Part shown: positions 16,866-26,417 of the stretch, one piece after another
Layout: the number at the start of each line of letters is the position of its first letter
How positions within the stretch are numbered: the first letter of the stretch is position 1
Assembly: GCF_001693275.1 (NCBI RefSeq)
Contig: NZ_CP016477.1
Coordinates: forward strand, 1,240,001-1,304,000
Length of the DNA: 64,000 nucleotides
Direction of reading: 5' to 3'
Origin: Picosynechococcus sp. PCC 7117
GTDB taxonomy: Bacteria > Cyanobacteriota > Cyanobacteriia > Cyanobacteriales > MRBY01
Notes under the pieces: model-generated
The model's input: the letters and a program-made list of their open reading frames with translations, nothing else
Told to the model about the DNA's origin: nothing
The model's database searches: none
Program-made: the position numbers and the translations under genes

Positions 16866-18356
16866 TTACACGCAATTAGTCAGAATGGCATCCCGTAAGC
16901 CTTCTAGGGTGTAGACCTCGGCTTCGAGATCAACTCGCTGGAAAAGGTCTAAACAAGTCTGGGAAGTTTGGGGGCCAATGGAGGCAATTTTCAGCGGTTT
17001 TAATAACGCTAAATCCCCCCCCTGCTGCTGAATTAGCTGCCAAAAGTTGCGCACTGTTTTAGAACTCGCAAAGGTTACTAGATCAATGGTTTGTGCTTCG
17101 AGAGCTTGCCAGACCGCCGTCGGAATTTGCCGTGGACAACCCGATTCATAGGCGGGCACTTCAACCACCTGGGCACCCTGTTGGGCGAGTTCTTGCACCA
17201 GGATTTTTCGCCCCCCTGTTTCGACCCGGGGAAAAAGGATTTTTTGATTTTGCAGCGGATCGGGAAAGTTTTCCACCAAAGAATCCGCAATGAAATCAGG
17301 GGGAATATAGTCTGCTTTTAGGCCGTGTTGGCGCAAGAATTTTTCTGTTTTTTTACCGACGACGGCAATTTTGAGCTTGCCTAGGGCCCGCACATCTTTG
17401 CCCAGGGTTGCGAGTCGCTGGAAAAAATATTCAACGCCGTTGGCCGAGGTGAGAATCAGCCAGTCAAAGGTTTCTAGGGTGGCGATCACCTGGTCGAGGG
17501 GTTCCCAGGTGGAGGGCTCACGAATCTCTAAAGCGGGCATTTCCAAGACCTTTGCGCCAGTTTCCGCCAAAAGTTTGGTAAATTCGCTCGATTGCGACGC
17601 AGCGCGGGTAATCAGAATTGTTTTGCCACCCAATGGAGCCCGATCCATGTAATCCTCCCGGAGACTAACCACCTGACCCACAATGATCACACAGGGCGAA
17701 AGTTTTTGAACCGTCGCCGTTTGTTTCGTAATGGTCTGTAATGTTCCCGTCCAGACCTGCTGCTCTGGCAATCCCGCCGCCCGCACAATGGCCACTGGTA
17801 AATGAGGCGATCGCCCCGCTGCCATCAAGCGCCGACAAATGTCTTCTAAATTGCGTCCCCCCATCAAAAAAACCAAAGTTTCCAAGCGGGCTAGGGCTGT
17901 CCAATCAAAGGCCTCCAAATCATGGGCTGTCCCCACAAAAAAGCCGCGCCCCAAATCCTTATGAGTCAAGGGAATGCCTGCTAGCAAAGGTGCTGCTAAG
18001 GCCGATGAAATGCCAGGGATCACCTCAAAATCACAGCCCGCCCCTTGGAGTGCCAAAATCTCTGGGTGCGATCGCCCAAAAATATACGGATCTCCCCCCT
18101 TCAGGCGCACCACCCGTTTTGGCGATTGTCCATGCTCAACCAAAAGACGATTAATTTCTTCTTGGGGTGTACTCTTTTGGCCGCCTCGCTTGCCGACGAA
18201 TAACCGCAAACAGTCCTGGGGCAGCAGATCCAACAGTTCTTGGGAACCCAGGGCATCGTAAATCACCACTTCTGCCCGTTGGAGGATCTCCCAACCCCGC
18301 ACCATTAAATAGTCCTTTGTCCCTAAACCCGCTCCCAGCAAAAATACTTTTCCCAT
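16866..18356 (-). CDS. cobA-hemD: Uroporphyrinogen-III C-methyltransferase/synthase fusion (CobA-HemD)
   Basis: 496 residues from the Met at 18356. Residues 1-245 are a SUMT domain (RLKGGDPYIFGR near 93-104, then PGISSALAAP), which methylates uroporphyrinogen III toward sirohaem and cobalamin. Residues 255-496 are a HemD-type synthase domain (KTILITRAASQS, then LTSANGVEYFF), which closes hydroxymethylbilane to uroporphyrinogen III. The fusion therefore covers two consecutive steps. Odd point: the usual N-terminal GxGPGD loop reads GAGLGTKD. It is divergent from clpR with about 120 bp between. Confidence 0.88.
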   Translation of the reverse strand: MGKVFLLGAGLGTKDYLMVRGWEILQRAEVVIYDALGSQELLDLLPQDCLRLFVGKRGGQKSTPQEEINRLLVEHGQSPKRVVRLKGGDPYIFGRSHPEILALQGAGCDFEVIPGISSALAAPLLAGIPLTHKDLGRGFFVGTAHDLEAFDWTALARLETLVFLMGGRNLEDICRRLMAAGRSPHLPVAIVRAAGLPEQQVWTGTLQTITKQTATVQKLSPCVIIVGQVVSLREDYMDRAPLGGKTILITRAASQSSEFTKLLAETGAKVLEMPALEIREPSTWEPLDQVIATLETFDWLILTSANGVEYFFQRLATLGKDVRALGKLKIAVVGKKTEKFLRQHGLKADYIPPDFIADSLVENFPDPLQNQKILFPRVETGGRKILVQELAQQGAQVVEVPAYESGCPRQIPTAVWQALEAQTIDLVTFASSKTVRNFWQLIQQQGGDLALLKPLKIASIGPQTSQTCLDLFQRVDLEAEVYTLEGLRDAILTNCV

Positions 18357-18475
18357 GTGCGATCGCCCTAAACCACCGTCAAACCTTGCGTTAAAATTAG
18401 ATGCTAAGACAAAATCAGACAAAAACACCCCGCAACCGTAACGCCAACACGTTACCCAACGCATTATAAAGATCT

Positions 18476-19162
18476 ATGAACTCACCGATTCAGGCTGTAC
18501 AAGCACCCTACAGAGGTGGCGGCTCCACCTACAGGACACCACCGCCAGATCTCCCTTCCCTACTGCTAAAAGAACGCATCGTTTATCTCGGCCTTCCCCT
18601 GGTCTCTCCCGACGAGTATAAAGATCAAATTGGCGTCGATGTGACCGAACTGATCATCGCCCAACTGTTATTTTTACAGTTTGATGATCCCGATAAACCG
18701 ATTTATATGTACATCAACTCCACCGGGACTTCTTGGTACGGTGGTGATTCCATTGGGTTTGAAACAGAAGCCTTTGCCATCTGCGATACCCTCAACTACA
18801 TCACGCCGCCAGTGCACACCATTTGCCTCGGTCAAGCGATGGGAACAGCGGCCATGATCCTTGCTGCTGGCACGAAGGGCTGCCGCGCGAGCCTACCCCA
18901 CTCGACGATTATTCTTCACCAAGCGCGCCAAGGAGCCCAGGGCCAAGCTTCCGATATTCAAATTCGGGCGAAGGAAGTGATCGAAAACAAACGGACAATC
19001 CTGCAAATGATGTCTAAATATACTGGTCAACCCCTCGAAAAACTCGAAAAGGACACTGACCGGATGTTTTACATGACACCCCAGCAGGCCCTCGAATACG
19101 GCATTATCGATAAAGTGCTCGAAAGTTCGAAGGATTTGCCGTCCCCCGTACCGGCTATGTAG
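18476..19162 (+). CDS. clpR: ClpR, inactive ClpP-like subunit
   Basis: 228 residues, aligned by eye with the ClpP3 encoded next. The nucleophile motif G-x-A-A-S-M-G is replaced by GQAMGTAAM, so the catalytic Ser position is Gly123. His148 is kept (LHQA). The Asp position is Met197 (DTDRMFYM). Loss of Ser and Asp with retention of the fold defines cyanobacterial ClpR, which joins ClpP3 in a mixed core working with ClpC. It is followed by clpP3 after 64 bp on the same strand, the usual cyanobacterial pair. Confidence 0.92.
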   Translation: MNSPIQAVQAPYRGGGSTYRTPPPDLPSLLLKERIVYLGLPLVSPDEYKDQIGVDVTELIIAQLLFLQFDDPDKPIYMYINSTGTSWYGGDSIGFETEAFAICDTLNYITPPVHTICLGQAMGTAAMILAAGTKGCRASLPHSTIILHQARQGAQGQASDIQIRAKEVIENKRTILQMMSKYTGQPLEKLEKDTDRMFYMTPQQALEYGIIDKVLESSKDLPSPVPAM

Positions 19163-19226
19163 CCTTCGTGATTGCTTAAAATCACCCCATTTTTTCCCGT
19201 TGTTCAGATCAAGGTAAACAAAATCC

Positions 19227-19826
19227 ATGCCCATCGGTGTACCCAAAGTTCCCTATCAAATGCCCGGTCAGCCCTATTCTGACTGGATCAATATCTATGA
19301 CCGTTTGTACCGTGAACGGATTATTTTCCTCGGTCGGGGTGTCAATGATGCTTTGGCAAACCAGATTATTGCCATCATGCTTTACCTCGATTCTGAAGAT
19401 CCCAGCAAGCCGATCTATCTCTACATCAACTCCCCCGGTGGCTCGGTGACGGCGGGTCTGGCGATTTACGACACGATGAAACACATCAAGTCGGAAGTAG
19501 TCACCATTTGTGTGGGCTTAGCGGCTTCTATGGGGGCGTTTTTGTTGTCTGCGGGCACGAAAGGGAAGCGTCTGGCCCTGCCCCACTCCCGGATTATGAT
19601 CCACCAGCCCCTCGGTGGGATTCAAGGCCGTCGTCAAGCGACAGATATTGACATTGAAGCCAAGGAAATTATCCGCATTAAGCATCAACTTAATGAATTG
19701 ATGGCGGCCCACACGGGTCAATCCATCGAAAAAATTGAGAAGGATACGGATCGGGATTACTTTATGTCAGCCCAGGAAGCGTTGGAATATGGCCTGATCG
19801 ATAAGGTAATTGAAGAACGTCCTTAA
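19227..19826 (+). CDS. clpP3: ClpP3 catalytic subunit of the ATP-dependent Clp protease
   Basis: 199 residues with a complete Ser-His-Asp triad: Ser101 in GLAASMGA, His126 in IHQPLGG and Asp177 in TDRDYF. Pairing with clpR identifies it as ClpP3, the active partner in the ClpP3/R ring that degrades proteins unfolded by ClpC. The gene is followed by a strong intrinsic terminator at 19861-19891, so clpR-clpP3 is a closed transcription unit. Confidence 0.92.
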   Translation: MPIGVPKVPYQMPGQPYSDWINIYDRLYRERIIFLGRGVNDALANQIIAIMLYLDSEDPSKPIYLYINSPGGSVTAGLAIYDTMKHIKSEVVTICVGLAASMGAFLLSAGTKGKRLALPHSRIMIHQPLGGIQGRRQATDIDIEAKEIIRIKHQLNELMAAHTGQSIEKIEKDTDRDYFMSAQEALEYGLIDKVIEERP

Positions 19827-19860
19827 TGTTTGTCTGATTTTTCAACCTTAAATTCGTTGA

Positions 19861-19891
19861 AGCATTCTTTCTCGCGAAAGGGTGCTTTTTT
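19861..19891 (+). terminator. Intrinsic terminator of clpR-clpP3
   Basis: An 11-bp stem (19861-19871 with 19876-19886, two G-U pairs) and a TCGC loop are followed by a run of six T. Confidence 0.85.
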
Positions 19892-19913
19892 ATGTGGAAA
19901 ATCTTTCAAATCT

Positions 19914-20810
19914 CTATTGTTGAGTAATGAGATTGAGGGCTTGCTCAAGGAGATCTGGGGCAGTGTTATCGAGCCAGTGAATATCTGGGTTGGCGCGGAA
20001 CCAGGTGCGTTGGCGTTTGGCAAATTGGCGGGTGTGGAGCACGGTATTGGCGATCGCCTCCTCTAATGTCCCTTGACCGCGTACATAATCCCGAAATTCA
20101 GCATAACCCAGGGTATTCAGGAGCGGTAAATCCCAGCCATATTTTTTACCGAGATGTTCAACCTCAGCAACAAAGCCTTGGTCAACCATCTGCTGGGTGC
20201 GTTGACGGATCCGTTGATCGAGGTGGTCGGGAGCGCAATCGAGGCCAATTTCGAGGATCGGATAAGTCGGCGGATTTTCTCCCTGTTGGCGGCTAATCGG
20301 TTCCCCGGTGACATAAAACACCTCTAAGGCACGAAGGGTACGCACTTGGTCATTGGGGTGAATTTTCCGACAAGCTTCTGGGTCAACCTGCTGGAGCAGT
20401 TGGTAGCTATAGGCTTGGCCCAGGTCGGTGAATTGTTGGCGCAGCTCCGGTTGAGGCGCAACCCGGGGAATTTTTAAGCCTTTGGTAATTGCTTTAATGT
20501 AAAGGCCAGTGCCGCCGACGAGTAAAACGGGCTTCTGTTCGGCGTGAAATTGCGCGATTAGTGCTTGGGCCTGGGCTTGGTATTCCGCCAAGGTGAGCGT
20601 TTCTGTCGGTTCACAAATATCGATCAGGTAATGGGGAATTTTCTGCTGCTCTTCAGGGGTTGGTTTCGCTGTACCGATGTCGAATTCTTTGTAAATTTGG
20701 CGCGAATCGGCGCTAAGAATTACCGTGTCCAGTTTTTCGGCAAGTTTTAGGGCTAAACCGGATTTACCCGTCGCGGTGGCACCACAGATGACGATGAGGG
20801 GGGCAGTCAT
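19914..20810 (-). CDS. miaA: tRNA dimethylallyltransferase MiaA
   Basis: 298 residues. The P-loop GATATGKS is at 10-17, followed by the family motif SADSRQIYKEFDIGTAKP at about 35-52 and VGGTGLYIKAI near 100-110. MiaA adds a dimethylallyl group to N6 of A37 in tRNAs reading UNN codons. The length is normal. It lies 7 bp after the thioredoxin-like gene on the same strand, suggesting one transcript. Confidence 0.93.
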   Translation of the reverse strand: MTAPLIVICGATATGKSGLALKLAEKLDTVILSADSRQIYKEFDIGTAKPTPEEQQKIPHYLIDICEPTETLTLAEYQAQAQALIAQFHAEQKPVLLVGGTGLYIKAITKGLKIPRVAPQPELRQQFTDLGQAYSYQLLQQVDPEACRKIHPNDQVRTLRALEVFYVTGEPISRQQGENPPTYPILEIGLDCAPDHLDQRIRQRTQQMVDQGFVAEVEHLGKKYGWDLPLLNTLGYAEFRDYVRGQGTLEEAIANTVLHTRQFAKRQRTWFRANPDIHWLDNTAPDLLEQALNLITQQ

Positions 20811-20817
20811 AGAAAAT

Positions 20818-21153
20818 TTAGGGGATCACCACGCCCTGGAGGAGTTGTTCGAGCTGGGCATTAAGGCGATCGCGGTTTTGGAACTTATCGATGCGCTCAA
20901 CGATCGTGCCATCGTTGAACAAAATTAAAGTCGGGAGGGTTTTGAGGCGATAGGTATTGGCGAGCTTTAGGTTATCGTCGGCATTAACATCGACCAAAAG
21001 AAATTGTCCTTCCCATTCCTTTTGCAACTTCACCAAAAAGGGATGGAGCAAATGACACAAACCACACCAGGGTGCCCAAAAGTTCACCAAAACAGGTTGA
21101 TTGGCTTCTAAAACAGTCTGGGTAAAATCCGCTTCGGTGATTGATAGAACCAT
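20818..21153 (-). CDS. Thioredoxin-like protein with CGLC active site
   Basis: 111 residues with a full thioredoxin fold: WAPWC-G-L-C at 26-33 (Cys30/Cys33) and the cis-Pro loop TLPTL near 73-77. The usual CGPC is changed to CGLC, which should alter the redox potential. It therefore differs from the housekeeping TrxA. No signal peptide, so it acts in the cytoplasm. It lies directly upstream of miaA with a 7-bp gap. Confidence 0.85.
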   Translation of the reverse strand: MVLSITEADFTQTVLEANQPVLVNFWAPWCGLCHLLHPFLVKLQKEWEGQFLLVDVNADDNLKLANTYRLKTLPTLILFNDGTIVERIDKFQNRDRLNAQLEQLLQGVVIP

Positions 21154-21242
21154 AATTGCCTGTTCTTTTCGCTCACATACTCAATATTATCTGTGGTCTC
21201 TTATCTTACCTGTATCGGTCCTGGGGATCATCTTTTTTTCCG

Positions 21243-21959
21243 TTACCAGGGCACTTTAGCCGTCATCATCATCAACCAGGGGTGTCCCCACCAGAGCAGG
21301 GCAATGAAGGCTGTAACACCGACATAGGCAGGCTTGAGGAATTCTTCTAGTTTAAGCTGTTGACGTCCCTGGAGAATCGCCAGAAAGGGAATGATCGAGG
21401 TGCGTTCTTTCACCGCCAGAAACGTCTGCCCATAACGGGATCTCAGACGGCGATCGCCATGCCAAACCGCAAAAATATGGTGGGCCATCAAACCAATGGA
21501 AGTGAGCAACGTAAAAGAACTGCCGATCCAGAGGGTGTGAGCCACGCACCAAATCAACTGACCGACCATCTGGGGGTGACGGGTGATGCGAATAATCCCT
21601 TTTTCGTAGAGATGCACCTGGGGCTGCTTGACCGCCGCAATTTCGAGCAAATTAAATGTCGAAGGATACAAAAAGAAAAACGAAATCGCCGACAACCACC
21701 ACACCGTCGGTTTCACCCAAGCGTCCCCCTGGATTTGCCACAACACTAGGCCATCGTAGCGGTGGTTAAAGAAGTAAATAATCAAACCAGTGGCGAAGGG
21801 AATACTCACCAAGGCAAAGAGCACCCGGTATAGGCGAGAACCGATTCTTTGTTCGCCCCAGGGACGCAACGCCGCCAAACCACTATGGGCGATCGCAAAA
21901 CCAAGCAAAAGACCCGCCATAATCCAGTGACTTGTCGAAAACCAGCTCAAATCCGTCAT
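21243..21959 (-). CDS. NnrU/Z-ISO family membrane protein, likely 15-cis-zeta-carotene isomerase
   Basis: 238 residues from the Met at 21959, with about six or seven membrane spans. Conserved His residues sit at His25 (IAHSGLAAL), His128 (ITRHPQMVG) and His141 (VAHTLW), the type of ligands that bind haem in plant Z-ISO. Z-ISO isomerises the 15-cis bond of zeta-carotene in carotenoid synthesis, and cyanobacterial members have been shown to do this. The bacterial family name NnrU comes from denitrification loci. With no denitrification genes here, the carotenoid role is preferred. It is divergent from rbcR. Confidence 0.75.
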   Translation of the reverse strand: MTDLSWFSTSHWIMAGLLLGFAIAHSGLAALRPWGEQRIGSRLYRVLFALVSIPFATGLIIYFFNHRYDGLVLWQIQGDAWVKPTVWWLSAISFFFLYPSTFNLLEIAAVKQPQVHLYEKGIIRITRHPQMVGQLIWCVAHTLWIGSSFTLLTSIGLMAHHIFAVWHGDRRLRSRYGQTFLAVKERTSIIPFLAILQGRQQLKLEEFLKPAYVGVTAFIALLWWGHPWLMMMTAKVPW

Positions 21960-22101
21960 AATTCCGTCGATCGAAGTATTTTGCTTAAAATTAGTACAGG
22001 CTATATTATCCATGAAAAGAGATACGATCCCCTTATTATGGTACTGTCAATCATAAAACCAGCCGTGATCCCTCTTTGTCGTCCCTTTTTGCCGAGGCTA
22101 T

Positions 22102-23082
22102 ATGTCTGACATTCCATTTACCCTGGATCAACTCCGTATCCTCAAAGCCATCTCCACCGAAGGAAGCTTTAAACGGGCAGCAGATAGTCTCTACGTCTCC
22201 CAACCTGCCGTCAGCCTCCAGGTACAAAACCTCGAAAAACAGCTCAATGTCCCCCTCTTCGACCGGGGTGGACGGCGCGCCCAACTCACCGAAGCCGGCT
22301 ATCTTCTCCTCGATTACGGCGAAAAAATTATTACCCTCTGCCAAGAAACTTGTCGGGCCATCGAAGATTTACAAAATCTCCAAGGAGGCACCCTGATTGT
22401 TGGCGCCTCCCAAACCACGGGTACCTACCTCATTCCCCGGATGATTGGCTGCTTTCGGCAGAAATACCCCGATGTGGCAGTCCAGTTACAAGTACATTCG
22501 ACGCGACGCACTTCCTGGGGAGTGGCTAACGGTCAAGTGGATCTCGCAATCATTGGCGGCGAAGTTCCTTCGGAGTTGCAAGATACGTTGAAAATTGTTC
22601 CCTATGCCGAGGATGAACTGTCCCTGATTTTGCCCGTGAGTCACCCCCTCGCCAAGGCAGAAACCATTTATCGAGATGATTTGTACAAACTAAAATTCAT
22701 TGCCCTCGATTCTCAATCGACGATCCGCAAGGTCATTGATCAAGTCTTAACTCGCTGCGACATCGATACCAAACGGCTCAAGATTGAAATGGAACTTAAT
22801 TCCATCGAGGCAATTAAAAATGCTGTGCAGTCGGGTCTAGGGGCTTCCTTTGTCTCAGTGACGGCCATTGAGAAAGAACTACGGATGGGGGTGCTGCACC
22901 GGGCGCGCATTGAAGATGTGGAAGTGCGGCGTATTTTAAGCGTGATCGTTAATCCAAACCGTTACCGTTCCAAGGCGGCAGAGGCTTTTTGTCTCGAAAT
23001 TTTGCCCCAATTTGCCAATCAGTTGAAAAAGTTTGATTTGAGTGAGCTGATGCCCCAGGGTCTAGAATCCGGTCAAAAATAA
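22102..23082 (+). CDS. rbcR: LysR-type regulator RbcR (Ycf30-like)
   Basis: 326 residues. The N-terminal winged helix (about 6-65, [19 protein letters not shown]) is almost identical to the pattern typical of RbcR/CbbR/CmpR-type LysR proteins. The effector domain includes [14 protein letters not shown] at about 100-113, another hallmark of this clade. RbcR controls RuBisCO and CO2-assimilation genes in cyanobacteria and some plastids (ycf30). The paralogues CmpR and NdhR are similar, so the exact clade is inferred. It is divergent from the Z-ISO-like gene, sharing 142 bp of upstream DNA. Confidence 0.8.
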   Translation: MSDIPFTLDQLRILKAISTEGSFKRAADSLYVSQPAVSLQVQNLEKQLNVPLFDRGGRRAQLTEAGYLLLDYGEKIITLCQETCRAIEDLQNLQGGTLIVGASQTTGTYLIPRMIGCFRQKYPDVAVQLQVHSTRRTSWGVANGQVDLAIIGGEVPSELQDTLKIVPYAEDELSLILPVSHPLAKAETIYRDDLYKLKFIALDSQSTIRKVIDQVLTRCDIDTKRLKIEMELNSIEAIKNAVQSGLGASFVSVTAIEKELRMGVLHRARIEDVEVRRILSVIVNPNRYRSKAAEAFCLEILPQFANQLKKFDLSELMPQGLESGQK

Positions 23083-23096
23083 GGGTTTGATGGGGA

Positions 23097-23633
23097 TTAT
23101 TCTCGGCTCAGGTAATGGTAGGGATAACGCCGGGGGGAGCCGGGTTCGGTTTCAAGCTCGAAGTTGACAATCTGCCAGCGGTCTTGGCGATCGCCAGCAT
23201 CATGAAAAAATACAGGCAGGCCGTATAGGTGGGGCACTGAAGGGGTGGTCGCATAATCCGTTGTGGTTATGTCTCCCCGTCCAGGGGCCGATTTAAAATC
23301 GAGGGTGCGCCGCATTAAGGTTTGATAGCGTTGGGCGATGGTAATTTTTGTGGCCCGTAGCCCTTGGGTATAAAGACGATCAAGGGCTTCGTGGATCTCA
23401 AAGCGAATGCCGTCAGGATGGGTATGTTGACGGTACCATTTTTCCTCCCAGCGTTTCCATTGGCGACTGGACTGGAGATGGACTAAGGTTTCCGTTTCTG
23501 GATCTGCTTCAAAAGCACCATGGCGATCGCAGAGATAACTATCCGTCAAAGTTAAAGCTGGAATCATTTGACGACAATGGGGACAGGGAATTTCAGCACC
23601 AAAAATAGGGTAATGTAAGCTAGATTCAACCAT
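23097..23633 (-). CDS. Conserved cyanobacterial protein with CPHC motif (TIGR02652-like)
   Basis: 178 residues, soluble. An N-terminal C-P-H-C pair (about residues 17-20) and later Cys-Asp-Arg-His at about 34-37 could form a metal or zinc-ribbon-like site. The rest has W-rich helices (KRWEEKWYRQH) and ends in a polar beta-rich part. It resembles the cyanobacteria-restricted TIGR02652 proteins of unknown function, from memory only. It is convergent with rbcR (14 bp) and divergent from queA. Confidence 0.6.
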   Translation of the reverse strand: MVESSLHYPIFGAEIPCPHCRQMIPALTLTDSYLCDRHGAFEADPETETLVHLQSSRQWKRWEEKWYRQHTHPDGIRFEIHEALDRLYTQGLRATKITIAQRYQTLMRRTLDFKSAPGRGDITTTDYATTPSVPHLYGLPVFFHDAGDRQDRWQIVNFELETEPGSPRRYPYHYLSRE

Positions 23634-23731
23634 TGCACTTGTGTCGGTATAGTTGGAATAAAAAAATTTTGCTGTGCCGTCCTCAAAGTTGTGTTCATTA
23701 TATCGGAGATTTTTATTCGCTTCAGTGAGCT

Positions 23732-24808
23732 ATGAACCCAGACCAAAGCCTCTCAAGTTATGACTACAACCTGCCGCCGGAACGCATTGCCCAAACCCCT
23801 GTCACTCCCCGTGATCGTTCCCGTCTGTTAGTGCTTGATTCTGCCGATAGCATCCAGCATCAGCATTTTTACCACCTGGTTGATTGGCTACAGCCCAATG
23901 ATTTGTTGGTGATGAACAATACGAAAGTGATCCCGGCACGGCTCCATGGCCGTAAGACAACGGGCGCTCCGGTAGAAGTCCTCCTCTTGGAAGAACGTTT
24001 AGCGGATACTTGGCTGGCTTTAGTGAAACCGGGAAAACGTTTTACCCTAGGGTCAGAAATTTTATTCACTGCGCCCCATGATTTGAGCCAAACCCTGAAA
24101 GCAACGGTGGTTGATCGAGACCCAGAGACAGGGGGGCGCTTACTCGAATTTCAGTTGCGGCCAAACCAAACCCTTTGGTCTGTGTTAGACGATTTTGGGG
24201 AGATCCCTTTCCCTCCCTATGTGACAGATTCTGAAGCAAAGCCCGACCAGTACCAAACGATCTATGCTGATACCCCTGGAGCTGTGGCGGCACCGACAGC
24301 AGGGCTACATTTTACGCCGGAGGTATTTGCAGCACTAGAAGCAAAAGGCATTGAAAAAACCTTTGTGACCCTCCATGTGGGGGTTGGCACATTCCGCCCG
24401 GTGGAAGTAGAAGATATCACCGCCCATGATATGCACTATGAGTGGATTGACGTGCCGGAGGAAACAGTGAAAAAAATCCGGGAAACGAAAGCAAAGGGCG
24501 GTCGGGTCATTGCGGTCGGGACAACGGTTGTGCGATCGCTAGAGGGAATGGCCGCCGCTTCTCCTAGGGAATTACAGTCTTTCCAGGGACAAACCAATTT
24601 ATTTATCTATCCGGGTTACGAATGGCAGGTGGTGGATGGGCTGATCACAAATTTCCATTTACCCAAGTCGAGCTTACTGATGCTAGTTAGTGCGTTGATT
24701 GGGCGCGAAAGATTGCTCGACGTTTACCAGGCGGCGATCGCCCAGGAATATCGTTTCTATTCCTTTGGGGATGCGATGCTCATTTTGCCTGAGGCGAAAG
24801 TCTTTTAG
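23732..24808 (+). CDS. queA: S-adenosylmethionine:tRNA ribosyltransferase-isomerase QueA
   Basis: 358 residues, full length. Family landmarks include [15 protein letters not shown] at the start, [10 protein letters not shown] near 68-77, [19 protein letters not shown] near 186-195, and the C-terminal [13 protein letters not shown]. QueA transfers the ribosyl part of SAM to preQ1 in the tRNA wobble position, giving epoxyqueuosine. Confidence 0.94.
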   Translation: MNPDQSLSSYDYNLPPERIAQTPVTPRDRSRLLVLDSADSIQHQHFYHLVDWLQPNDLLVMNNTKVIPARLHGRKTTGAPVEVLLLEERLADTWLALVKPGKRFTLGSEILFTAPHDLSQTLKATVVDRDPETGGRLLEFQLRPNQTLWSVLDDFGEIPFPPYVTDSEAKPDQYQTIYADTPGAVAAPTAGLHFTPEVFAALEAKGIEKTFVTLHVGVGTFRPVEVEDITAHDMHYEWIDVPEETVKKIRETKAKGGRVIAVGTTVVRSLEGMAAASPRELQSFQGQTNLFIYPGYEWQVVDGLITNFHLPKSSLLMLVSALIGRERLLDVYQAAIAQEYRFYSFGDAMLILPEAKVF

Positions 24809-24884
24809 GGACATTAGGATTGAATCGAAAGTTTCCGCTAAGTGGCGTTATTTACAGTTTGTAGGGTATCGGTAGGAAAATTTT

Positions 24885-26168
24885 ATGAGCGATTTTGCCC
24901 AGCAGCTCCTGGATCTAGCACATCAGGGGGGAGCCGAGTTTGCGGAAGTTTACCAGGGAAGTTCCGTTTCCCACCCCGTCACCTTTGAGGCGAATCGTCT
25001 CAAACAATTAGAAACGGCTGAATCCATCGGTACGGCACTGCGGCTTTGGTACCAAGGGCGGCCTGGGCTCGCGGTGGCCTATGGCCATGTCGCACCACAA
25101 CTATTAGTAGAAAAGGCGATCGCCTTGAGCCAACTCCAGGAACCGACGCCCCTAGATGTCTGTGAGCCGCGCCGTGATATTAATCCTCCCATTGGCACTG
25201 CCATGGCCGTGGAAACTTTAGTTGAGAAAGGCAAAGCAGCGATCGCCCAACTGCGTGATCACTATCCCGATATTCTCTGTAGCGGTGTGTTCGACTGCGA
25301 ATCGAGCCATACACTCCTGGTCAATTCCGAAGGTCTCTATTGCACTGCCGCCGATATTTCCCTCAGCTATGGCCTAGAGGTGGAGTGGGTGCGGGGGGAT
25401 GACTTTTTGGGCATTTATGATGGGGATATTACCCAGGATTCCCTCGATCCAGAGGCAACGGTACACAGGATTCTGGAGCGTCTCCACTGGGCGAAGCAAA
25501 ATAGTCCGGCCACCACGGGCAAAATACCAGTAATTTTCACCAGTAATGCTGCGCCCCTGCTGTGGTCAACGGTTGCCGCCGCCCTCAATGGGAAAAATAT
25601 CCTCGAAAAGTCTTCTCCTTGGAGCCAAGCCCTTGGCCAACGGGTCGCCTCATCCCAGATCAGCCTCTACCAAGACCCCACCGCCAAACCTTACATTTGC
25701 CACTTTGATGACGAAGGTACCCTGACTCGCTCTTTGTCCCTGGTGCGGGAAGGTTCTACCCAAGACATCTACGGCGATCGCCAAACAAGTCGAAGCCTTG
25801 GGATGCGACCGACGGGCAACGGATTTCGGGCCAGCCTCGGGCGCTATCCAACCCCAGAGCTTGTTAATTTGATTGTTGCCCCTGGCGTAGGCAGTCTTAA
25901 CACAATTATTTCGCAATTAGATACAGCAATTGTCGTCGATCAAATTCTGGGAGGAGACGCAGACCTTTCGGGAGACTTTTCCGTCAATATTGACCTGGGC
26001 TACCAGGTACGACAAGGGCAGATCACCGGACGGATTAAGGATACGATGGTCACTGGCAACGTTTATGAGGCCCTCAAACAAGTTATTCAAGTGGGAGGCG
26101 ATCGCCGCTGGCAGGGTTCTTGTTATACCCCCTGCATTGCCCTCGAATCTTTGTCTATTGTTGCCTAG
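24885..26168 (+). CDS. pmbA: TldD/PmbA family protein, TldE (PmbA) type
   Basis: 427 residues with the PmbA/TldE layout. The N-terminal half contains GGAEFAEVYQGSS; the C-terminal half has LVREGSTQDIYGDRQTSRSL at about 286-305, LVNLIVAPG and GDADLSGDFSVNIDLGY near 355-371. I see no HExxxH zinc motif, which marks the TldD partner, so this is the TldE-type subunit. TldD/TldE together trim peptides such as modified ribosomal peptide precursors. No tldD lies next to it. Confidence 0.85.
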   Translation: MSDFAQQLLDLAHQGGAEFAEVYQGSSVSHPVTFEANRLKQLETAESIGTALRLWYQGRPGLAVAYGHVAPQLLVEKAIALSQLQEPTPLDVCEPRRDINPPIGTAMAVETLVEKGKAAIAQLRDHYPDILCSGVFDCESSHTLLVNSEGLYCTAADISLSYGLEVEWVRGDDFLGIYDGDITQDSLDPEATVHRILERLHWAKQNSPATTGKIPVIFTSNAAPLLWSTVAAALNGKNILEKSSPWSQALGQRVASSQISLYQDPTAKPYICHFDDEGTLTRSLSLVREGSTQDIYGDRQTSRSLGMRPTGNGFRASLGRYPTPELVNLIVAPGVGSLNTIISQLDTAIVVDQILGGDADLSGDFSVNIDLGYQVRQGQITGRIKDTMVTGNVYEALKQVIQVGGDRRWQGSCYTPCIALESLSIVA

Positions 26169-26230
26169 GAAATCATTCATTGCCTTTGCAAGCGTACCTG
26201 TCAGTGCTGTGTGCTGGCATTTTTGGCAAT

Positions 26231-26252
26231 AAAAAAGGTGGGACCACCCACC
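26231..26252 (-). terminator. Minus-strand intrinsic terminator
   Basis: GGTGGG and CCCACC arms (26237-26242 and 26247-26252) with a 4-nt loop. On the minus strand six T follow. It is the second minus-strand terminator after the sigma gene, about 100 nt beyond the first. Confidence 0.6.
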
Positions 26253-26352
26253 CTGTACATCCTTGAGAGAAAAACACCATCTTTAGAATACCCTTAGTTG
26301 ATAAATTAAGTCAACAATATTAAAAATCTTTTTTATTAGCCGTCCAGATGGA

Positions 26353-26382
26353 CAAAAAAAAGATGGGGAGAATGCCCCATCT
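26353..26382 (-). terminator. Intrinsic terminator of the sigma factor gene
   Basis: Perfect 8-bp stem AGATGGGG/CCCCATCT (26361-26368 and 26375-26382) with a 6-nt loop, followed on the minus strand by eight T. It lies 36 bp past the stop. Confidence 0.9.
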
Positions 26383-26417
26383 CAGAATGCCTAAGTCATG
26401 GTGAAAAGTTAAAAAAT

